A stretch of DNA of 64,000 nt from Numida meleagris (taxonomy: Eukaryota > Chordata > Aves > Galliformes > Numididae): contig NC_034409.1 in assembly GCF_002078875.1 (NCBI RefSeq), forward strand, positions 107,246,935-107,310,934, in the 5' to 3' direction. This document shows, one piece after another, positions 27,101 through 39,100 of this stretch (its first letter is position 1; each line of letters begins with the position of its first letter). A program made the translations under genes and the position numbers. Below the pieces are notes generated by a model. It was not told where the DNA came from. It was given only the letters and a program-made list of their open reading frames with translations, and searched no databases.

Positions 27101-30100
27101 GGTGGTATCACGCAGGCTGTGCCTACCCTGGCACCTGGCCTTCAGATGTGCGCTGCACTCTGCACGCACTGTGGTTGGATGTCGGAGCCAGCTGGTGTAC
27201 AAGCCCCTGTTTGTGTGCATTCTCTGCATCCCCTTGGGATGTGCAGGTAGCAGGGAGTCCTGTTCAGTCCTGTGGGGCCCATTGTGTGGGCAATCAGATT
27301 AAAACAATTAAGGGAGAATTTGTGGATGTTTTCCAATTTCTCTGAAACAAGTCTGTCCTTCTGTAAAATGTTTTCTCAACATACCCTTTAAAGCTGAATT
27401 ATCATCAGCCTTTTGTCTCATCTTGCGTTGGTCCTTCTAGACAACACCATCTGTCCTGTGTCTGCTCTTCCTCTGACTGGTGCAGAGCCTGGAGGTGGAG
27501 AGCGATGGCAAACTTGGCAAAACTTTGGCTGTGAATGCCAAAGTTGCTGTGTGTCCCTGGGCTCCTATGCATGCCTGGCTGACTTGTCCCGTTGCCACCC
27601 TAATGGAGGAGGTGCTCCTGTGGGTGGCTGCCCTCCATAGGAAGCGAAAGAGGCAGTTCAGGTTGGATATTAGGAAGAATTTATTCTCAGAAAGAATGGT
27701 GAGGCACTGAAACGGGCTGCCTAGGGAGGTGGTGGAGGTATTCAAGAGCTGTGTGGATGTGGCAGTGAGGTATATGGTTAGTGGGCATGGTGGAGATGGG
27801 TTGGTAATTTTAGATGATCTTCAAGGCCTTTTCCAACCTTAATGATTCTATGAGTCTATGAAGACTGGAAAGGTAGGAGGTCAAATCCACATCTCCAGTC
27901 CCTTCATCTCTCTGCTGTCTCTTCTCTGAAGTGAAGACAGAGAGGCTGAGAAGCCCAACAAATACAAAGCCTCAAGCAGAGCTATGTGGTCCTGTCCTGC
28001 AGAAAGCTGACCATCCCGCTCTCTGGTGTACTCTTGAGGCTGCTTCTGGGCTGCCATGACTGAGGCCCAGTGTGCTTTGGCATAGGTGATGTGTTTTCTG
28101 TCTTTGACTGCTAGTGAGTTGCAAGGTGGCTGTGTACATATTGTGAACTTCATTGACTTCTCCAGGATGCCCTCAGCTCAGCTGTGGCTTAGCACTGCGG
28201 TACTTTGAGGGAGACTGTCTCCATTCAAAGTGATGTGGAGCCATTCCTTAGCCTGGCCATTGAATGTTTAGGGAGGATTTGTGATCCACCTTGCACGGAG
28301 TTCAGGAAGGCTAAATATTGGGTGCTACACTTGGGTCATAGCAACTTCATGCAGCAGTATAGCCTTGGGGAAGAGTGGCTGGAAAGCTGCCTGACAGAAA
28401 AGGTCCTGGGGGCACTGGTCAACAGCCATCTGAACATGAGCTAGCAGTGTGCCCAGGTGGCCAAGAAGGTCAATGGCATCCTGGCCTGCATCAGAAATAG
28501 CATGGCCAGCAGGACTAGGGAAGTGATCATCCTCTTGTACACAGCACCATTGACAGTGCACCCCAAACAGTGTGCTCAGTTTTGGACCTCTTGCTACAAG
28601 AAGGCCATTGACTTGCTGCAATGTGTTCAGAGAAGAGCAATGAATCTGGTGAAGGGATGAGAAAATGTTATATGAGCAGTGGCTGAGGGAACTGTGGCTG
28701 TTCAGTCTGGAGAAGAAGAGTTTGAGAGGAGACCTCATCACTCTCTACAACTACCTGAAAGGAGATTGTAGCGAGCTGGCTGTCAGTCTCTATTTTCAGG
28801 TGACAAGTGATAGGATGTGAGTAAATGGCCTCAAGTTATATCAGCGGAGGTTTAAACTGGATGTCAGGAAGAATTTCTTCACAGAAGGAGTGGTGAGGCA
28901 TTGGAAAGGGCTACCCAGGGACATGATGGAGTTCCCATTCCTGGAGGTATTTAAGATATTTGCGGATGTGTTGCTTAGGGATGTGGTTTAGTGGTGGGCT
29001 AGGTAGTGTTACATGATGGTTGGACTTGATCTTACAGGTTTTTCTAACTTAAGTGATTTTATGATTCTGCATTCCTGCAATTTCTTCTCTCCCTTGCTGT
29101 TATCAGATGCCTTTGCAAGGACTTGTGCCAAATGACAGATGAAGTATCTTAATAATTTATCTTGTTTAATGCTCAGGGTTAAATACATGCCATATCCTTC
29201 TGCTGCTGTAGAGTAGAAAAATAATAAAGCGGAGAGTAATTTTTTATGCTGTTTCCCTCCAGAATATGAAGCACAATTGTAATGCATAATATTCATTTCT
29301 GGACAATGTACAATGCCTAAAATATAATTGTGTATATCTACTCTTTTTAAAGTGTACTTTGTTTTTATTCCAGGTACATAAATCTCTGCCCCTTGATGTC
29401 CTTCAGCAGGTGGATTCTGGTCTGATTAAAGTGTTGATAACTGATATTACTAATGGGAGCACCGTGGTAAGTTTCCATTTACTGATTGCAGAAGATGTGG
29501 ATATCTACTACATCATCACCGCTTTTCGTGATGCAATTGAACACAGCTCCTATTTCACAGTTGACAAGAACAGTCTCTCCATAAACGGTAAGGAGCAGCT
29601 TATAGCCCAGTTGTTCTTCAGAACTAGAAAGATCATAAAGCCTATTATCATTCTGTATTTTTTGAGGAGAAAATATCTGTAAAACAAATGGATGAGAAGC
29701 CATTCTCTTCTGCTTATCCATCCAATAAGCTTTTTCAGAAAACACTGAAAGATAAGAGGAGAGGTACACCTGATCAGAACAAACTGGTCTTTTTGTCTCT
29801 AGCTAGCAATAATTTTATAGAGAAGAACATATGGAGTTATTAGAAACTGTAACAAACTAAGGGTTTTATTAGCCACCATTGGAAACATGTCATTGTATAC
29901 AGACGTAGTTAACTTCATTTAAAATTATTTTGGAACACATTACTCTTTACATTGTACTGATAATTTTGAATAAGATAGAAATCCAAGGAACAAATAAATG
30001 AAAAGGAAAATTCCTGCAGTAGGAGTATGCATTTCCTTCACACACCTGTGGGCTGGGAGTTCAGATGAAAGTAAACAGTTTGTCGAGATGAGCACAGTGG

Positions 30101-33100
30101 CTTATTGTAAAATCTCTTTTTCTTTACGAGATCTAAGTCAGTAACAATAAACAGTAGTCTCCTGACTAACTACTGTTGAATCCTGTTCCACAAACTGATG
30201 TGTCATCTCTGAAAGCAATATCGAATTATATATCCTGAATGTGATAAGTTTGTCCAAATATTATTGTTACAAGCTGCCAATTAAAATCTCAGGCAAAATG
30301 ACATCAAAAGCAAGTATACGGCCTGTTCTGCACTTTCCTGTTGCCTGTTATCCTTGCAGCTGTGAATCTGGAAAGTTACATCTCAGGTTAATTTCTAAAT
30401 CCTGGCTAACTCGTGGTAGTGCTTTGTGGGGTGCCTACCCCTTGAACCTGTTTCAGAAACACCACGTTTCCATTTATACACTCTCCACCTTCACCTTTTG
30501 CTTAAATATACCCAACAGATTATGATGAGTGCAAGAGCGAAGAAGATGACTGCTCCCCAGATGCATCATGTTATAACACACTTGGGTTTTACCACTGCAG
30601 CTGCAACAATGGATTTGCCGATGTGCATCCAGAAAGACCTGGAAGAAACTGTGAAGGCAAATTTTTTTATTACTGTCTAATGGCTAACTGAACTCTGAGC
30701 ACTCTCTGTTGGATCAAAGTCATACTTGCCACAGGCCCTGAAATTTTGCTGAGGTTGAATTCCATTTGTTGTACACAGCTGCATGCTAATGGGGAAAGAC
30801 TTGCAGTGGACTTCATGTATTTCTGACTGCAGTAAAATGAGAGCTTATTATACGAATATTTAATGCTACCTTTCTTCTAAGGTGTGAACAGCCTAAGGTT
30901 CTTCTAATAGTTCTGTTTTCTCATTTTTGCCATTAAAAGTATGTTAGTTACTTCCATTGGTGGTAACAGAGAAGGACAGAGAAGGTAGTAGAAAGCAGGT
31001 ACATGGTGTGACCTCTATATTGCCTCAGGGATGAAAAGTTAGTACAGTATGACAAATGACTGTTTTGTATTAGTTGATTCATTTATCTTCTTCTTTTGTC
31101 TTTCCTTGAATCATTTGTTAGCTGACATATAATCAGTTTTTGAGCTTCTAAATCCTTTGAGTCATCTTCCATAATTTGTGCTTGTTTTTGTTTTTGTAAC
31201 CACAGTGGTAAGCTACTCATTGACTGAAGTCACAAGGGTGTGTGAGCTGATACCAACTTTTGCTCTGTTTTATTTAGCAATCACATTTATAATGATAATG
31301 AGCTTTTTGGGAAATTCAGCTTGGAAAGAGCAGAAACTTCTTATTCAGCTTACATTCAAATCCACAGCTTTTCAATTTGGGGCACTCCTGAAAGCTGGGA
31401 AGATCCAGAGGATATGTGCATATATGTATTTTTATGTTGCTTGGGAAAAAAATGTTACTTGCATTTGCAGCCAATTAAAAACTGATTAAGAGAATTTTTG
31501 TGCAATGAGACACATCCCGTTCCACTGCAAATGAAGTTTATTATATAGGTGCTCTCTAAATCTTTTACTGAAGCACTGGCACAGGTTGCCCAGAGAAGTG
31601 GTGGATGCCCCATCCCTGGAGACATTCAAGGTCAGGCTGGATGGGCTCTGAGCACCTGATGGAGCTGTAGGTGTCCCTGTCCATTGCAGGGGAGTTGGAC
31701 TAAATGACCTTTAAGTGTCCCTTCCAACTCATACCATTCTCTGATTCTAAGTCAGACACATAGGTTGTTTCTACTACCAAAGTGCCATGAGGTAACCCCA
31801 GAGCCTGTGCTGGAAGCAGTGTGTTTGACGTACATGCTGATCTCAGTCTCTGCTTTTCCTTTTTCCATGCTTGCCTTCTTCCTAGAATCATTACAGATTC
31901 CTACCAACGTCTTTGTTAACTGCCTCGTTACATCTCTCCAGGCATACGTGTGCAAGATGGGCCTGCTGCATAAAGTTTGTCCTTCAAGTCCCTCATAAAT
32001 GGTGTTTCCAAAGCACTCAGTGTAATATTTTCTGGATACAAACTGCTCAAAATAGGGCCAGTTTTTTAAACAAATTCTGCTCCTGTTTATACCCCACAGC
32101 CAGAGATGTGCAGTCACTCACGGAACTAGGCAAAAAGATCCAAATACTTGCTCAGGGGCTTGCAGTTGAGGATCTTGTGCAAGCCCTGCTCATCCAAAAG
32201 CTGTGAACATGTGCTTTGCTCAAGCATACTAGTTATTGCAGCTCACACAAAATAAGGCACTTTGGCTTTTATCACAGGTGCTTTATGTATTTCATGGGTT
32301 ATTTCTTAAAAAACAAAACAAAACAAAAAGCCACAGCTGTGACAGTACGTAGAGCTAGTTAAACATATAGAAGTAGCTATCTTTCTGCCAGTAACTGTGA
32401 GTTTCCTCAAATGGGTTTGTTTTTACATTATCAAATCAGTCTGAATCTGTAAATTACATCAGTACCTTTATTTTTGTCACTCTTCAGCATTGCCTCCCAG
32501 CCAGGAGGGAACAGTGGTGGACAGGAAGCCACTACCCAGCGCAGTTTTACCTGTGACATCTTTGGAGACTTCAACTTATGTTTCCTCATTTGTTTCATTG
32601 AACTCCTCTACTACGCAAAACAAAGCTCTGGAGGACAGCCCATTCTCCAGTGTGACACTGCCTCTTCTTACCATGGGTTCTGTGTCTGCTCCTGATGTTC
32701 CTCCTCGAGCATCTCCTGCCCCCCTTGTTAAACCTGCCCAGGAGGCTTCCATTAAAGATGCAGCGATAGTGTTCTGTGAAATTGAGAAGACTGTTATTGC
32801 CATCCAGAAGGGATTTTTACATCAGGAATCCATCCCTGAGTCTTCCCTGTACCTGGGGGAGCCTCTCTGCAATGTGAGCATCAGCAATGACACTCACGCT
32901 GTGCTGCAGGCTGGCTGGAGTGAATGTGGCACTGAAGTTGAGACCGTAAGTTGCCTGAGCCAGGGAAAGCCAAGAAGACCCATAGCACTTTTTCTCTCTG
33001 GGAGGGGTAATGGCAGTTCCCTATCTAGGAGTACAGTCTGTTCATTGCTGAGGTGTTGGGCAAGGAAATATCTTTGGAAAAAGAAAACTCCTTAATGTGA

Positions 33101-36100
33101 GTAGGAAGTTGCCCATCTGTTTGGGGCAGAGGGCAAGCAAGAAATAGGACATCTTTGAGGTTCAACAGGAAAGCTCAAGAGCCTCTCCAAACCAAAATCC
33201 ACTTTCCATACCTCTGTGGGCTTCCCCTGTAGCTGTAAGAATCTTCTTTTTTTTTCTTGAGAGCAATTTCAGCATCATATATAGAAAATACCCCACTTTC
33301 TCCCAGTAACTGGGAGCTGTGGATGCCCTTATGGATCCCAAAACAATTTTTTTGCTCAGGCCATGCAAAATTGCAGAAATTGCCTTGTGGAAAAGTGATC
33401 AAGTCATGCTTTCTTCTTTCTGTGTTCCAGAATGTGACTAACACCATAGTGAAAACCATACTGCGGAATGACGATTCTGCTCAGGGAGTAATCCACCACT
33501 TAAAAGTTGCCAGTCCTATCCACTGTGTGTTTCAAAATGATCTCTTGACTTCCTCTGGATACACTGCAGAAGGGTAAGGAGCATCTCTCTGTGCTTTGAA
33601 ATGCTGGTGTCCTGCATGACCGTTCCCTGGCCAAGACATAGATGAAAATAAAATTTTGGGGGCTACTGGTGCAGTTCTGGGAGACAGGATTCCTGCTCTT
33701 TGCCTTCTTGGGCAATCACCAGCCATAAGTTGTAGTAGTAGAAAGATGGAACCAAATCTGCTGTTTATGCTCTCAGCAAAGGCAGCAGCGCAAGCTTTGC
33801 TCTGCCAGTGAATGTTCTCCATTCATACAAATCTTTCTCCAGCCCCTTCTCTCTGACCTTCTAATTTTCTCATATCTCTCACACACCGCTCAAATTTCTT
33901 TCTTTTCCTTAAATGTTATGGCTCTTCTCTTCTGCGCTAAGCTTTTACTGTCTTTATTTGGACCTTTAAGACAAATCATATTCTTATTGCCCTTCAAGTC
34001 TACTCAAACATCTATCTGCTCTACTTGTATTGCCATGACATTCCACCCTTGGAGTTCTTCCTCTTGCCTTTCTGTGCTTCCTACCATTCCAACTGAAAAC
34101 TCGATGCATCTTCATCCTTTTCTCTTGAACATTTCCCTAGTATCCTAGATTGCAGATAACTTTTCACTACTTAAATGCACAAGCGGTTGAGGCACCATTT
34201 TATGACTTACCAAGGCAAATCAAACTTGTGGTCTTTAAAAGTTAAATTGTTTTTTCAGAATTTACACCATTTTTGAGGATTTACATGGATCTGGACACTT
34301 CAGAACAGAAATGCAGTTATTTATTGGAAACTCCTCAATACCAAAAAATTTCAGTGTCTCAGCCAGTGATGATGTACTGATTGAAGTGGGGATTCAGAGA
34401 GCAGACAGCAAGCTGAAGGTGGTCCTCACTGACTGCTGGGCAACTCCGACCAACAATTCAGTGGATCCCCTCTCATTTGCTTTTATCAACAACAGGTACA
34501 GCAAATGTCACTTGGAAACAACATGTGCTCTACTTTGAATCTTCCAGTGGCATTGACTGTGAATATGTTTTATTTAAAATATCTTTTCTGTGTGTTTTCT
34601 TCATTCATATGCACCATCCCTTAATGTTCAACTGGTCAAACCTTAGAACAAAGTATGAAGAGAAATTATTTTTAAAGTGGAATGTGGTCATTGTTAGAGC
34701 TTGGTTGTCTTCCCCATAGTTCTGTAAAAGTATTGTACCTTTGACTGGAAGGAATAGGTGGTTTTCATGGACAACAGTGAAGGAATATTTGAAAAATGTG
34801 TGCTTCACCCATCTCTCTATGATTGAGATTTTACCAGGGTCTTATGTAATTCTCATCACTGAAGGTGTAGGTTGATGGATTCCTATTTGTTATGACTCAC
34901 AGACAGTATTAATGCAGCCTCTGGTAAAGGAGAATGTTTATTCCTGTCTGGATCCCCGAACTCACCTTGACATCGTGTTCCCTATGTTCACTCTCAATCT
35001 TAAAACACAGGATGGTCCTTTTTTTCAGTAACAAAAAACTATTCCTATTAGTAAGTTGTTGGTTTCACTTTGTGTTTGGTAAAGCCATTTTAAGTCCTCT
35101 GTGGCACTCTTTCTCTTCTTTTCCATACCCACAACCACCTCTTGTATCTCCTATTCTATTTGCTATCTGTGATAGCAAAGCAGCAATAGTCCCTTATCCC
35201 TCCTGTGCTATATTCACAACATGACTTCTATAGCCCTAGCTGCTACATGTGATTTTCTCCTCCTTTTCAGCTGTCCTATTCCAAATACGTACACCACGCT
35301 TCTAGAGAATGGGAATTCAAGCAAAGCACAGTTTAAGCTGAAAATCTTTTCCTTCATCAACAACTCTGTAGTTTACCTACACTGCAAAATTCGTATCTGT
35401 ATGGAGACACCAGGAAGTACCTGCAGGACGGTAAGGGTTTTGCTATGTGCTGTTATTCTCTGATGTACCATGTGTGGTCCTTCTGTGTAACTGAAGGAAT
35501 CATGTTTCCAAATTGGGTTTAAAATAGCTCCTTCATCCTCCACTGGGAGAAGGGAGGAATGGGAAAGAAATACAGACATACGGAGGTGTTCCCCTTTCTT
35601 CCTATTTCTCATCCTTGTAGTTAGAAGCATGGAGTGTGCATAGCAATGGGTATTAAAAGGCTGGGGGACTTGAGGACTGAACCTTTCACCTTATCCTCAA
35701 GGTGGCTGGAAGGCAATGAGCAGAAGTTACAGCGAGAGAAGCTGTTCAGAAATGTGTCAGATCACATAAGCATGTCACAAATAGTTACCACCCATATTGG
35801 CAGTTTCAGTGGGAATGTTTGAGCAAATGGATGTGGGATGCCTTTCTGTCCTTTCTTCTTCCCCTTGAGATTTGTTCCTACAGGTCAGGGTTTAGGTGCC
35901 AGGAGAGGAAGCTCCATGGCATTAAGTTTCTAGGGCCATCTAATAGAATCTAATAGAGTTTAGCAGGGTTTTTAAAAACTCCGTGGCTTTTACAAGTAGT
36001 AAATCAAACAATGTTCTCATAAAAACTTCACTTTCTTATCATCTTCCTCCCGTGCTCCAAGGCATTGTTACCTTTTAATTCTAAGGGATAATCACTGCTT

Positions 36101-39100
36101 AATCTAAAAATGTGTTGCTACCATGGAAATGAAATAATAATAATCAGGCTTTGCAGATAGCTTTTTTCCTCCCTTTTTATTTATTTTTTTTCTTCCCCTT
36201 TATGCCCTTTACACAGGAATTCTCCCTTCTGTCTGCCAACTTTCCTGTTCTTTTTTTTTTCTTTTTTTCCCACCGAGGATGTTTTCATTAACAGTTTGGT
36301 GCTCCTCCATTGTTTGACACCTTCCTCTAGCTCTAAATAACTCAGCTTAAGCTCATTATAAAGTAAATGATCTCTTCCTAAAAGATTAAAAATGGCAAGC
36401 TGAAGATACTAGTTTCCTTTCTCAAGGTATAAAGCTTCCTCCAGATTAAAAAAAAAAATAAAGAAAATAAGTAGGATCGGGAAACCTGACTGACAGATGG
36501 AAAGATGGCTCCAGGTTGCACAGCTGATTTAGTGCATTAAGTATCAGTGTACGAGCAACCCCCAGGCTATGCCCCGCTTTGGGGAGCTGGATCCCTCCCC
36601 ACATTCATGGAACAATTGCACAAGCAGTGTCGTGCAGAGATGAGGAAGGATGTGGAAGAAGATGAGAGGCAGGGGAAGAAGAGGGATGGGCAGGACAGGG
36701 TCTGAATGGGCTGGTATTGCTGCTGCGAGGAAGCAAACAGTTGCTTTGCTAGGTGCTGGTAGGTTTGCTGGTAGAGCGGTTTAGCTGCTAGGGTTAGAGT
36801 TGAGTAATAGAATTACTTGCTCCATGTTATCTCCTTATTCACTCTTTTTATTCCTTGTTTTCTTGGAGAAGAGAGTAAGATGCTCTAGAAGATTAGGGAG
36901 GACGGCAGTAAGAAATGGGTAGGAGACATGACTTAGGATGGGAGGAAGAAAGCTGCGTGGTCACCACCAATACACTTGGTAGAACAAGGCAACCAGGAAC
37001 CACCGACACCAGGGAACAGCTGTGTGAGCGTACTGTCTAGCTGTGGATCTGTCTAGCTGGGAAAGCTGTTCAAGGATAGACCAAAGTTGCACCTACAGGG
37101 GTATTTTGGGGGGGGGCTGGCCTGGCTGTGGGCACCTGCTGACAGTGGATTATAGAGGTGTGTCAGTGTAACCAGGCTGGTAACACTGGTGAGACATTCG
37201 TGTGCAATCAAGCTTGGTGAGACACCCTTGCACTTCCCTGCTTTTTTTCGTTTCTCTGTGTTTATGTGCACTTCTGGGAAAGCCACAGTGTCTTCTGAAT
37301 AACCTCAGCAGTCTGCTGTTCCCGGCAGAGACCTTTAGGTTGCGTCTTACAACAAAAGGGCAGCAAACTAACTGAACTGTGTTGCCAAGGAGGTGTGCAG
37401 AAGAGCGAGAAGCTTATTCCCCTGTAAGGTTTCTCCAAAAGAGAGAGTTAACGAAAAGAAAGAGACTGTCTATGAGAAATGTCTGTTCACAGCCCTGCTT
37501 TCCAGGGTATCTAACTGCAGATTTTAAACCAGTGTTTCCCTAATGCCATTTCCTTTGAACTTTGATTAACTCACTTCAGTGAAACAAAGCATAACGTTAA
37601 GAAACACAAACCTCCATGGATCAGAATAGCGCTGGGCTTTCACATACACCTCAGAAGGTTTTGTGTTATCCATTAGTCAGCCATGTGACTTGTTGCAGTC
37701 TGAATTTATTGTTGCAGAGATGCCATGCAGCTCGATCCCTGAAAACTGGTGAAATCATCGCTACCCACAGAACATCCTGGGGACCTCTGTGTAAATCTGC
37801 CGGTAAGTTACAAATAGATGCTTGCAAAAAGAGGACGGAGAGTAACCACCCTTTTAAGACTCTTTTTCACCGCAAAGGACCTGATAACCTGTGAAACAAA
37901 ACCCTCAGCATACTTTTCTGAGGAGCAGTTCTCACTGAAGCCGTGTGACAGTGTGAAAAAGTGTGTGCCCTCCAGCAAAGAGACTATCAAACTGTCAAGG
38001 GAATGAAAAGGAGAGGAAAAAGGTGTAGCTGTTTCACAGGGCAGCAAGTACAACAGCCATGAAATCAAGCTGCAATTAAATCTGTAGAGTGCAAAAGAGG
38101 CTTGCGTCTTAGATTGCAATCAGTTTTTCTAGTGTTTACTCTACACTGTGCTTAGGTCACAATTATATTGAGCTCTGAATTCCTAAATCAAAGGATGTCA
38201 GAGATTACATTGCTGTGTTTCCTTAAACTTCCTGATGTTGACTTCGTTATTACTGTGAGGGAAGGTGGCAGAGCCTTGCTGATGCACAGCACCTTGGTCA
38301 GCCTGGCGGAGTGGTGCAGCATAGGTTAACAGACGGTCAACACCAGCTCTGTGTACAAGCAATCTGTTTCACTTCTGCCTTTTCTGCATTTATCCCGAGT
38401 TATGTTTTCAAGGGCAACTGCTGCTGTTAACATTTGCAATTATTTGGCCTCCTCCAGCCATTTGCGTTCCTAATGCATTGGCATAAAACACTCATTTGTA
38501 CACACCAACACCATAGTTTTAATACATGGCTACTGAGAACAGACAGAGACCCTGACACACTTCTGATTTTGCAGAACAGCCATTGCACAAAAGGACCTGC
38601 AGTGAGGGGAGCTTTGGGTTGCATGACATCAGTTCCTAGGCAAAGCTGTAGCAGCGTGGTGGTACAAGATATTGTCTTATATTTCCATATTGGATATTCA
38701 CATTGCATTTTAAGTGTGAGGCTAGACGTACAGGCTGAGAGTTGGGGCTGTTCAGCTTGGAGGAGAGAAGGCTGAGAGGTGACCTAATAGCGGTATTTCA
38801 GTATGTAAAGGGGAGCTACAGGAAAGAAGGAGACAGACTCTTCAGCAGGGTCTGTTGTGATAGAACAAGGGGAAATGGTTTCAAGCTCAAAGAGGGTAGA
38901 TTTAGGTTAGATATAAGGAAAAAGTCTTTTATAGTGAGGTGTGGTGAGCCACTGGAACAGGTTGCCCAGAGAGGTGGTGGATGCCTTGACCCCTGGAGAA
39001 TTTCAAGGCAAGGCTGGATCAGGCTCTGAGCAACCTGATCTAGCTGTGCATGTCCCTGTTCATTGCAGGGAAGTTGGACTAGATGAACTTTAAATATCCC

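Larger units (their letters stand above)
22837..29373 (+). other. UMODL1: UMODL1 intron inside SEA 3
   Basis: 6537 bases, the largest intron in the window, and the one richest in repeats: four plus-strand CR1 fragments (24243-24450, 25920-26132, 27655-27860, 28290-29070), an A21 run (26493-26513) and an A-rich AAACAAAC stretch near 25705-25735. Confidence 0.85.

Noticed and set aside
29374..29466. Shorter SEA 3 exon ending at the internal GTAAGT
   Set aside because: It would cut the SEA domain in its middle and break the frame with the next exon, whereas the longer exon fits both.
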